The notes below the pieces were generated by a model, which ran no database searches, had not been told where the DNA came from, and was given only the letters and a program-made list of their open reading frames with translations. Below are positions 45,211 to 54,587 of a stretch of DNA of 64,000 nucleotides, one piece after another (position 1 is the stretch's first letter; every line of letters begins with the position of its first letter). Both the position numbers and the translations under genes were made by a program. The stretch spans positions 61,801,535-61,865,534 of the forward strand of contig CM055092.1 in NCBI GenBank assembly GCA_029204225.1, given 5' to 3'. Source of the DNA: Diphasiastrum complanatum (taxonomy: Eukaryota; Streptophyta; Lycopodiopsida; Lycopodiales; Lycopodiaceae).

Positions 45211-46805
45211 CTGCCAATGACAACAGAAGAAAAACAAGCAGAAGATGAAAGAGAGTTACCAGATTCAGAGGGAGGTCAAGATCGAGTGCCTAACAGACTC
45301 GCATCACCAGCTCGAATTCCAGCAGAAAAGCTTGAATCAGAATCGAACTCGAAACCTACAGAATCGAATTCGAAACCACCTGTAAGAAGATCAGATAGAC
45401 AATGAAAACCACCAGAAAGGTATGGTCAGGATGTTTTTGCTACGACCATCAAATTTTGTGGATTCTCTGACGAACCTCAAACATTCGAGGAAGCTGTAGA
45501 TGGACCAGATAAAGATCGTTGGATTCAGGCAATGGAGGACGAAATGTCATCCATGTACAAGAACAATGTATGGACACTTGCACCTATACCTGATGGCAGA
45601 AAACCAGTCAAGTGCAAGTGGATCTATAAGATCAAAATAGGTCCTGATGGGGAAAACATCAGATACAAGGCAAGGTTGGTTGCTAAAGGATTTTCACAGA
45701 AGTATGGGATCGACTACACTGACACTTTCTCACCGGTAGTCAAACATACATCAATTCGCTTGTTATTTGCGTATGCAGTGGCTCATGATTTGAAAATCCA
45801 TATTGTGGATGAGAAAATTGCTTTTTTTGCACGCAAAATTAGAAGAAGACTTATTCATGGACCAACCACTTGGTTTTGTAAGCCAAGAATATCCAGAATA
45901 CGGATGTCACATGAATAAAAGCATTTATGGTCTCAAACAGGCAGCAAGTATAGAAAGAAGGACGAAGCACTACGTTCCATAGGCTTCAAACCTCTATTTG
46001 CTGAATCAAACGTCTATATCAAATATGTCCAAAATGAAATAATCATTTTAGCTGTTTATGTTGATGACACACTAATCTTCTCAAGAAGAGAGAAGTTAAT
46101 TTAAGATGTCAAAAGAGACATTTCTGAAATATTTGAGATCGCTGACCTAGGAGAAGCTAAAATCTATCTAGGCTTGTAGATCGTGAGAGACTTTGAAGGT
46201 GGTAAGTTGTATCTTCACCAACAAAAGTACACTCAAAAGATCATTGAAGACTTCAACATGCTCGAATGCAAACGTGTGCATACTCCCATGATACCTGAAA
46301 CAATACTGAGCAAGGCAGATTGTTCGCAGACTCTCGAGGAAGAAGAACGAATGGCTAGAACACCCTATCGTAGGCTGATTGGATCATTGTTATATCTAGC
46401 AGACAACACCATACCTGATATAGCGTTTGCAGTATACAGGCTGAGCCAATATAATCAGAACCCAGGATTGTTACATTGGAAGTTGGCAAAGAGAGTACTA
46501 CAATATCTCCAGGAAACGAAAGACTATGGATTGTGTTATTCAAAGAAAGCTGGATTTCACATTGAATCATACAGTGACGCAAGCTTGGCATCCATGAAGG
46601 ATGATAGCAAAAGTATTTCAGGAGGTTGTTCTCTAGCATCTGGCGCAGCCATACTCTGGATTAGCAAGAAGCAAACAGCAGTGGCTCAATCTTCCTGTGA
46701 AGCGGAATATGTAGCAGCAGCCAAGATGGCAAACGAGCTGATCTGGATTAAACAGATATTGGAAGGATTTGATGAATCTAGTTCTGAACCTTATGTCTTG
46801 TTCAC
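45211..46805 (+). pseudogene. C3 reverse transcriptase and truncated RNase H
   Basis: A Ser/Glu/Pro-rich linker leads through a TGA (about 45403) to RT: WIQAMEDEMSSMYKNNVWTL, CKWIYKIKIGPDGENIRYKA, RLVAKGFSQKYGIDYTDTFS. Frameshifts follow near 45815. The palm motif YVDDTLIFS (about 46057) is intact, with stops just downstream (46103, 46180). RNase H (46183-46805) shows SYSDASLASMKDDSKS and AQSSCEAEYVAAAK, but stops at YVLFTD, before the final D-N-Q-S block, where the terminal repeat is joined on. Many lesions. Confidence 0.9.
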
Positions 46806-46875
46806 TGATATTAGTTTGATTTATTCGAACTTACATCGTGTTCTCTGTGGAAGAATAATTACTATTTTTCCTACA

Positions 46876-47192
46876 GGTTTTGTGGACCATGGTTGATTAT
46901 CAAGAAGGTTAGTGGTGTGGCTTATAAGCTACAGCTACCTGTGGGATGCAAGGTGCATCCAGTGTTTCATGTTAGCAAACTCAAGCGATGTTTGCACGAT
47001 GGCGATAATCTGGTAGAAGGTCTAGTTTCTCTGGAGGAGAAAGACACTACAGATTATGGGCCAGATAGAGTCCTAGATCAGAGAGAGCGACGATTGAAAA
47101 ATCGTCTTCTCCGAGAGTATCTCGTGGCTTGGAAAGGGCATCCATTGTCCGATGCTACCTGGGAGACGAAACAGTGTTTGCAGAGCAGGTAG
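46876..47192 (+). pseudogene. L2 Gypsy integrase C-terminus with chromodomain
   Basis: Directly after C3, one frame reads FCGPWLIIKKVSGVAYKLQL, then VHPVFHVSKLKRCLHD, the usual end of chromovirus integrase. It is followed by a chromodomain: DYGPDRVLDQRERRLKNRLL, REYLVAWKGHPLSDATWE. Chromodomains direct integration toward heterochromatin marks. The RT palm, RNase H and integrase core that should lie between 42666 and here are missing, so about 2-2.5 kb of Gypsy sequence was lost on the way. Confidence 0.85.
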
Positions 47193-47715
47193 TGGACTCA
47201 AGAGAGGGGGTACCTATGGTTGGGGGGATCGTTCCACACACCGGCCTTAGGAGTTGAGCAGCTTAGAGAGTTTTGGTTGTTCACAAGGTCTTTCTGGATG
47301 AGTTTTTTGGCTACAGTTTTTTAGTTGGGGCCTCTACTATTTCTAGATTTGTTGCTACTGTTTTCATGCATCATGTCTTTTTAGATGATGCATTTATTTC
47401 TTGGACCTTCTGGAGATTTTGGCATGCTGCTCTTCTCGTGATATGGGCCTTGAGGGTACCGTGTGCCATTGCCACGCTGGGTGACAGTGTGTCACAGTCA
47501 AAACAGGGCACGGGGGTGGTGCTTCAGAGTCACACACTGATTGCAGCTACAGGATTTCATGGAACCATGGGGATTGATCACCCCTTGCATGGCACCCATG
47601 TGTCCCCGGCCTAGAATAGCAATCAAATAGACTCAAGAGGAGGTCACCTATGGATGGGTGGATCATTCCTCACACCGGCCGTCAGAGTTTGAGAGCTAAT
47701 GAGAGTTTGGAGTGC
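47193..47715. repeat. 3' untranslated region of L2 with an ~430-bp-spaced duplicate
   Basis: GACTCAAGAGAGGGGGTACCTATGG and the following GGATCGTTCC-type, CACACCGGCC text (47196-47285) recur at 47629-47712 (GACTCAAGAGGAGGTCACC...CACACCGGCC). The purine-rich phrase may be a duplicated polypurine tract. No matching 3' LTR was recognised. Confidence 0.5.
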
Positions 47716-47865
47716 AACAAGCAACAAGATGAGGCTCCTCAAGATGAAAGGAGCCTCCTCTTGAGCCTCCTCATAGGAGGTTCCACTTGAGATTGAGGCT
47801 CAAGATGAGAGGAGTCTTCTCTTGATGTCCTCTTGATCTTGAGGCTCAAAATGAGCCTTCTCTTG
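47716..47865. repeat. GAGGCTCCTC / CTCAAGATGAG low-complexity stretch
   Basis: Short words GAGGCTC, CTCAAGATGAG and CCTCTTGA alternate in both orientations, giving several small self-complementary stretches. Confidence 0.5.
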
Positions 47866-48173
47866 GGCCTCATGTTGAGGGGTCAAGCCCTAAGAGAGAG
47901 GCTTTATAATGTATGCTTGTACATAAGCATGTAAAATACAATGTATGTTCACGGAAAAACACAAAAACACAAAAACACAACAAGGTAAGTTCTAGAAATG
48001 AGCATATTGGCCTTTGTGTGCAATGCCTCATGTTGAGGGTTCAAGCCCTAAGAGAGAGGCTATATAGTATATGCTTGTACATAAGCGTGTAAAATACAAT
48101 GTATGTTCACGGAAAAACACAAAAACACAACAAGGTAAATTCTAGAAATGAGCATATTGGCCTTTGTGTGCAA
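47866..48173. repeat. Tandem duplication, ~155-bp unit, two copies
   Basis: Each copy runs from GCCTCATGTTGAGGG through AAGCCCTAAGAGAGAGGCT, TGTATGTTCACGG and AAAAACACAAAAACAC to CCTTTGTGTGCAAT. Within each, ATGCTTGTACATAAGCAT can form a hairpin. The unit resembles an LTR segment with a TATA-like TTTATAATG. Confidence 0.85.
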
Positions 48174-50000
48174 TGGAAAAATGCAATTTGTATGTATTGT
48201 GTCATATAAATAACCAAGTTAAACTACTTAATAGCCATGTGGTTTTTAACGAGAATCTTCCTTGATGTTTTATATATTATGTATTGTGTCATATACACAT
48301 CCAAGTTAAATAGTTTATAGAACCATTAGATCAAAGCTATTTTTAGAAGAAGATTCTCTAATTTTCTATACAAATTTAACAAATGCCACAATCTCTAGAT
48401 TACACCAATATAAACTCCCAACAATCGCATATATCTAATCACAAAATGTGCCTCCTCCTGAGCATTCAAATTAGTTTTTATTTCTGATTTGATTCCATAG
48501 ATTGGTAGGATTTGTTTTAGCTTTCATTTGCACCAATTTTCAGGCCATTTGGGTAAGAGATGCAAAAGTTATTGCAATTTTCCCACAAGCTATCCAAATA
48601 GGTGATTAGAATCTGCCTTTCACTTTGTTTGTATTTTTCAGATTTGATTTGACTTTTTATTTCAAGTTTCTTTACATAGGATTTTAGAGCATTGTTTTAC
48701 CTTTGATCTAATCCATATGGCAGGTCATTTGGATTAGTATCCAAAAAGTTATGACAAATCTTGTTTCCTAGCTCTAGTTTTGTTAATTTTCTTCTTTCAA
48801 AAAATTCAGTCCTGTTATGTTGCTAATTTGGCCTACCAAATCACCTTCAATCATTGATCCGATACTATAGGCTGATAGAGCTTGTTGTGAGCTTTTCAGA
48901 GGTTCTGAGTTTTTGTGATTTGGATCAATATTGAGAGAGTTATGATCAAATTAGTGGTGGTGGGTCAGAATTGCCAGAATTCTAAAAATTTTCTTTTGGA
49001 TTTTTCCAGTGAGAGAGAAGCACTTCTCTTCAACTTTGAAGTTTTGTTTCTTTTGTAAAATTTTTACCAGCCTTTCGTTTGAAGTTTTCAAACCAGATCA
49101 GACCAACCAGATCCGACGGTCAAAATCGACAGTCAGATCCGATGGTCAAAAAAGAAAAAAAACATCTGACGCCTAGATCTGACACTGGACATGGCCCTAA
49201 AAAAAAAAAAAAAGTTCTTACACCCACCGCCTGCCGCCCGGCGCCCTCTCTCAGCTACAGCAGACACTCCACACTTGGCACCCTCCTCATTTACGTCCGA
49301 CGGGTCCTCATTACGTCCAATTACATTGGACTTTGTTGATGATTTCTCGCTGATATTACTGGATCTATCTCTCAGCAATCGCTTTCCTTTCATCCTTGAG
49401 GAAGATTGCTCTACCTTCTTGCAGAAGTGAGAGAGAGGAACATCATCATCAAAGATATTTCCATATCCCGTTCTTGAGCTTTCTATGCATTCCTTTTGAG
49501 TATAGACAAACCTGTAGACCCACTATACATATCTGAATTTAACTCATAATAACCAAGTTTTTCACCAGGATTCCGTTCACACCAGCGGACCTGCACTCCT
49601 GGAGGTGGCAGAGAAAGCTTGCTTGTTCAGTTACAGATGGAAATGTCACTGTAAAATTTACCAACATATTTTAGTGCAGCAGCTAGTTATTCTGATTCCT
49701 TAGTTCCTTAGCAGCATACTGCAAATCAAATTCTCTGCCCACTGACATAAACTGGAGCAATTTAAGCCCACTAGAATCTGAAATGCCTTCTGAGTTAAGC
49801 TTGTACTTTCCGGACCTGGATATGATGAGACGAATTTGAACGCCAGATTGGCTGCTTTCCACTCTGCTTTAAGCTTTCCCTGTTTCTGAAGCAAAGACCC
49901 GGTTTTGATTGCGATAATGTTTTGATTGACATGCCTCAATAACTCTCCTAGAGATCAACAGAATAGTTATTGTGCCACTCCTCATACCCATTGTGATTCA
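48174..50000. other. Leader-like interval with degenerate ~185-bp repeats, no supported gene
   Basis: Three degenerate copies at about 48485, 48670 and 48855 share a CATAGATTGGTAGG-like start and a CATTTGGATTAGTATCCAAAAAGTTATGAC-like end. This pattern is common in plant retroelement leaders. An A-run lies at 49199-49213. The F- and K-rich ORFs at 49079-49430 come from A-rich sequence. Confidence 0.4.
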
Positions 50001-50418
50001 TCATTACTATTGTTCGATGGACAATCGAACCCTACTATGATTGCACAATGCTTGGAAAATTTTCAAGTCCATTTTTTCAATCCACCGACACATTGATCAA
50101 GATTTATTGGAAATGTTGGGAAAGTATCTTAGTGGTCCTGCTCATACTTGGTGGAAAAATTGGATGGAAAATGAAGCATTGGCTTATATTGGAAATCGTG
50201 GAAATCGTTGGTTTATGTTCAGACAAAGGACTATCGAAGTCTTTTCACACAGAACATTTCAAAGATGGTATTTCATTCGACAAAATTTGTCTACAGTTAA
50301 AGAATACAATGTGCAGTTTGTTGAAGTAGCTGAGTGTATGCAGTTTCCAACTGGTGCGCTACATACAAGGTCTCGAACCTCATTTATGAGCAGTCATGGA
50401 AGACAATTCATATCATGA
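50001..50418 (+). pseudogene. Gypsy Gag fragment
   Basis: The frame starting 50041 reads AWKIFKSIFSIHRHIDQDLL, MLGKYLSGPAHTWWKNWM, then FRQRTIEVFSHRTFQRWYFI and TVKEYNVQFVEVAECM. The L-x-G-x-A-x-x-W-W and Y-N-x-x-F-x-x-x-A patterns are the Gypsy Gag core. No knuckle or enzyme follows. Its + orientation sets it apart from the minus-strand G5 remnant that begins about 100 bases on. Confidence 0.6.
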
Positions 50419-50525
50419 AGGAAACTACTTACAACAGGTCATGAAATGCGCAATAATCAAGAATAAAGAGCTAGGAGCAAACTAGGGAGATTGAGTCGTA
50501 AGTAGTAAGTATTCTTCCCTCTGCT

Positions 50526-51125
50526 AGGTGTCCTCATCAGCTAATTTTCCTTTCCAGTGTACTGAAAATTCAGAAATCATTTTGTTTCTCAACTGATGTC
50601 GACGAAGGTCGACAACCTTTTCTAGCACTATAGGTACAAATGTAGTCAAATCCTCCAACTCACCTATTCATTTTCCGGAATCAAGTTGTTCCTTTTACTA
50701 AGTCGTTTTTTCAAACGGATTACGTGGAATACATGATGAACTCCAACTCCTAGAAGATCTAGTTGATAAATGACCCAGTTGATTTTCTTTACAACCTTAT
50801 ATAAATTGCTATAAAGAGGAGAAAGCTTATGGCATTTGCTAGTTCGCAGTAGCTTAGAATCTTTTGGGATTCTAAGATACACTGAGGTTCCAACCTCAAA
50901 TTCTCGAGGTGAGCAACTGCAATTAGCATAAAACTAAGCTCTATTATGAGCAGTTTTAATGCCTTCTTTGGCCATCTATAACATTTCCTGCATATCCTAC
51001 AAGAAATTAACTGCAGCTTGACCTTTCATTTTTGGCCAATGAAAGCTTTGTTTGACAAGGTCCAATGTCCTCTGTATGCTCGGGTGACCAACACAAGAGT
51101 TGTCATGACACTGCTGCAGGATTTG
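50526..51125 (-). pseudogene. Gypsy G5 integrase ends and chromodomain (host of G3)
   Basis: Minus strand: the zinc finger QILQQCHDNSCVGHP with a following QRTLDLVKQSFHWPKMK is joined directly to AAVNFL and DMQEML, which in G3 lie beyond the catalytic core, so the whole DDE domain is deleted. Text continues (with two TAG stops) to VYLRIPKDSKLLRTSKCHKL and a chromodomain PIVLEKVVDLRRHQLRNKMI, SEFSVHWKGKLADEDT, ending at TAG where Trp is expected. The upstream part resumes at 62704. Confidence 0.8.
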
Positions 51126-51598
51126 TGTTACCAACTTACTTACAGCAAACCTCCAGGTGCCGGTTAACCACAAGAGACCGAACGGTTCACGTTCCACCCT
51201 GCCATAGGACCTAATCCGGGTCCACCCACCGTGCCCTGGCCTGTGACCGTATCAAACTGGATCCGACCTCCATCCCAGACGGCGTCCCATACCACCGCCC
51301 AGGCTCTTAGCCATCTCCTGCCTCATGCTAGCAACACATCCTGGCCGTGCACACGCTCTCTATCCACCTCCTGGCCATGCACACGCTCGCTATCCACCTC
51401 CTCCTGACAGAATGGATGGCAAATGAGTCCTCCTCCCCTTGTATACCTCCAAGGAGAGAGACTCCAAGCCATGTGCACTCCTGGATCATGACACGTGGCA
51501 ACCATGCAGGTTCACGAGTCACCGGTCAAGTCTACAGGCCCAGTCATCGTCCAGTCTCAAGTCTGGGTTTGGGACCCAAGAGAGTGGGGTCCCTAACA
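51126..51598 (-). repeat. G3 3' LTR, 473 bp
   Basis: TGTTACCAAC...CCCTAACA. It is longer than its partner mainly because of a ~28-bp duplication of CTGGCCATGCACACGCTC / TATCCACCTC near 51340-51405. ORFs across it are spurious. Confidence 0.93.
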
Positions 51599-51650
51599 TT
51601 CCCTCTTCCTTAAAAAATTCCTTAATTAAGGAATGAATCCAGGGAAATCT

Positions 51651-51960
51651 CTATTTAAGGTCATGTTCCTTCTCCCAAGTATCATCGTCCTCGGAACTTC
51701 CTTTCCAACGAACCAAGTACTCAGTTACCTGCCGGTTTCTGAGCCCACGTTGACGTACATCAACAATGGCCTGTGGTTCAGTAGGTACAAAGGATGATAG
51801 GTCCTCCAGCCGAACTAAGTCCTCTTGAGGCATTAAGTCATCTTTTCCACCAAGTCGTTCCTTTAAACGACTAATGTGAAAAAATGGATGTACCTTAACC
51901 CCTTGAGGAAGTTCTAGCTGGTACGCATTCCGATGGAGTTTCTTAATTATACGGAATGGC
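51651..51960 (-). pseudogene. G3 integrase C-terminus and chromodomain
   Basis: Minus strand: LGPFRIIKKLHRNAYQLELP, VKVHPFFHISRLKERLGGKD, then a chromodomain with EPQAIVDVRQRGLRNRQVTE, YLVRWKGSSEDDDTWE. It is in a different frame from the upstream integrase: a small deletion at the ...CPELSPR junction (about 51960) shifts the frame. Confidence 0.88.
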
Positions 51961-53106
51961 CCGAGGTGATAACTCAGGACATTTTACAGTCCTTAGTACC
52001 TTTGAATCTTTTGGGATTCTAAGATATACCCAAGCCCCCTCCTCATAGACCCTAGGTTGTCGCTTTTGATTAGCGTAAAATTGGGCTCTATCTTGAGCCG
52101 TTTTTACGTTTTCGTGAGCAACAAGCAACATTTCTTGCATATCATGCAGGAAATCTACTGCTGCTTTAACCTTGAGGCCTTTGAGGCCCACTGAAATGGG
52201 AGCCCTAGGCTGGAAACCATACATTAGAGAAAATGGACTAAAACCCGTCACTGAGTGCTTTGCGCTATTATACGCAAACTCAATCATTGGAAGGTACCTT
52301 TCCCAATCTGACTGTCTTCTGGAAACATATGCCCGAAGCATATCTTCCATAGACTGGTTTGTCCTCTCTGTCTGACCATCCGATTCAGGATGATCTGATG
52401 ACCCCAAACTTAGGGTGGTCTTTAATTTCTCAAAGACCGCTTTCCAGAATTTGCCAGTGAACTTTGGATCTCGATCACTAACAATGTCATTCGGCAAACC
52501 AAACAACCTGAACAACTTTTCCACGAAAAGTTGTGCAAGTTCAGAAGCTTTGACAGTTTGCTTGGTTGGTATGAACTGTGCCATATAAGTTAACCTGTCA
52601 ACTATTACCCAAATGGCATCATTTTGCTTCCCCGTCCGAGGTAGCCCAACCACAAAGTCCATGGAAATGCTTTCCCACTTTCTTTCGGGAATTTCCAAGG
52701 GCATTTACAAACCAGCTGCCTTAAGTCTTTCAGCTTTGTTAACTTGGCATCGCGCACACTTGCGAACATATGCCTCCACTTGACTTTTTAAGTTTGGCCA
52801 GTAAAAGTTCCTTTTTACTAAGTCAAGTGTCCTTTGAGCGCCAGGGTGCCCTGCACACGGGCTGTCATGACATTCATGCAGGATTTGGACCCTTATATCA
52901 TCATTTTCTGGCACACAAACTTTTCCATTCCGGAAAAGTAACCCATTCCTAATGGAATAGTCTCTTTGTATCTTATCCTGAGGAGAAATCTTGGAATCCT
53001 GCATTCCAAGCTCATCACTAGATCTAGAAGAACCTGCCAGGACGTCTAGCCAAATACGACCGAAGTACCTATCGGTCTTACACAAATCTCTTAAGGACAG
53101 ATACAA
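51943..53106 (-). pseudogene. G3 integrase zinc finger and catalytic core
   Basis: The minus-strand frame from 53106 contains the H-H-C-C finger (LHECHDSPCAGHP; CARCQVNKAERL). A TAA at 52705 interrupts it, and in the same frame the DDE core follows: SMDFVVGLPR (D), IVSDRDPKFTGKFW (D), HPESDGQTERTNQSMED (E), then EFAYNSAKHSVTGFSPFSLM and VYLRIPKDSKVL. Catalytic residues are intact. A TAA near 53122 separates it from RNase H. Confidence 0.9.
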
Positions 53107-53130
53107 CCCAGATTGGATCTCAGAAAAGCT

Positions 53131-53438
53131 TTACTGATTAACCTCTCCAATCCGGCTTAAGGCATCCGCGACACTATTAGAAGTACCCTTCTGGTACTCA
53201 ATGTCATAATGAAATTCTTGGAGCATCTCTGACCATCTGGCCTTACGACCCCTAAGGTCGACCGCATCGTTAATATACTTTAACGCTTGATGGTCAGTAA
53301 CTATAGTAAATTGGGAGCCATACAAATAATGTCTCCAAACTTTCAGGGCATTAATGACAGCGAAAAGTTCCTTGTCATAGGTGGAATACCGCCTTTGAGC
53401 AGGGTCCAACTTCTTGCTTTCAAAAGCTACTGGTCTAC
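53131..53438 (-). pseudogene. G3 RNase H, downstream part
   Basis: Minus strand: [50 protein letters not shown], then a SNSVADALSRIGEV end. It continues the RNase H started at 59712-59990; the two halves are separated by G4 and its TCTAC target duplicate. Confidence 0.9.
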
Positions 53439-53785
53439 TGTTACGAGCTCGTAACCAGTGCCGAACCCTAGAGAACACAGATAGGTCAGATACCACAGTC
53501 AGGGTCGTGTCCAGCATACATGACCAACAGGGCAAGACAGTGTGAGTAGTGTGCCCCAGCACGGTCCATAGCCATGGCGGGCCTAACACAGCCTAGGGAC
53601 CCTGTCAGCAGGATAGGGCCCCCAGTTGGGTCCCGACGTGCAGTCGGCCACGTGGCCGACACTTGGCAGTTGCATGCTACCAGTCCTCACACTGGGCTAG
53701 GAGGGGCTTACTCTATATCAGGGAGTAGGCAAGGTTGGGTGGATCAGTTAGTGTTTGCCCTACTGGGGTGTTAGGATCTATTACA
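53439..53785 (+). repeat. G4 5' LTR, 347 bp
   Basis: TGTTACGAGCTCG...GATCTATTACA. The TATA-like TACTCTATATCAGGG lies near 53707. The palindrome ACGAGCTCGT sits at the very start. Confidence 0.94.
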
Positions 53786-54587
53786 CTAGTATCAGAGCCA
53801 TCTCCATCCTAGGGAGTTTAGGACAGCAGTAGAGAAAGCTATCAGAAGATAGGAAGTGTTTCTCAGATTCTCAGAGAGGAATAGAGGAGGAGGATCGCTG
53901 TAGGAGCAGCCTTCAAACTTCTGATTTCCACTGAGAAATCACAGTAGCAAGGAGTTAGATTCCAAGTGTAGGTAACTCGCTGAAAAAACAGCTGTTTCTC
54001 ACTGAGTTCCGAGGATTCTCTATAGTTTTCCCAGCGAAATTAGAGTAGGAAGAAGCCAGCACCTCCATCGCTGTACAGTCAGAGACCTACATCCGATTTC
54101 CAGGGAAAAAGTTACTGGTTCTCAGCGAGTTGAAGCCAAAAAAGAGGAGCAGGGCCAGCGCTGCCAGTGCTTCTGAAAATCTGGTTTTTCAACAAGTTTT
54201 TGGGCCCCAACGTCAGAGATTTGGAGCAAGAGGATTCCTACCAGATCAGCGAGTAGGAGACTTCTGAAATTTCAGAACTCAGAAGGGTTTTTGGACTTCA
54301 GATTTGCCTTTTTGTGGACAAGTTGGATTGCAATCAGACCAGCGAGCTACTATCCTCAAAAAACCGGGAAATTTAGTACCGTTTTGAAGCCTCAAACTGG
54401 CATTTTTCGGAACAGCAGGTCTGAAATCTTGGGGAAAAGAGCTGAAAGGGTTCCTCTTCATTCTTTCTTTGGAAGTACAGTCCTCAGAAACAGCTAAGTC
54501 ATCTTTCCTTTCCCTTGTACAGTTGTAAATTAGTCTTTTAGACTTTTTTCCTTCAGAAGTTAAGGTAGCTCTCTTTCAGTTTCGAAG
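53786..54587 (+). other. G4 primer site and leader
   Basis: The primer site starts at 53787. The 790-base leader repeats the phrase TCAGCGAGTTG / CAGCGAGTAGG / CAGCGAGCTA every 60-130 bases (54121, 54246, 54340 and others), an imperfect repeated motif. The minus and plus ORFs of 60-68 codons are not genes. Confidence 0.7.

Larger units (their letters stand above)
42667..46875 (+). mobile_element. Copia element C3 with partial 70-bp terminal repeats
   Basis: Seventy bases (42695-42764 and 46806-46875) are repeated with one mismatch. The first copy ends ...CCTACA, directly before TGGTATCAGAAC (42766-42777), a primer site with one change. The second copy follows RNase H coding sequence directly, with no polypurine tract, so the 3' LTR is cut on its left. 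CACTGATA is shared by the RNase H codons and the LTR, suggesting a microhomology deletion. The 5' LTR probably starts near TGTGATTG (42680). Confidence 0.8.

Noticed and set aside
49079-49430. Small overlapping ORFs rich in Lys, Phe and Ala
   Set aside because: They arise from A-runs and GC-rich leader-like DNA; both strands are open only by composition.
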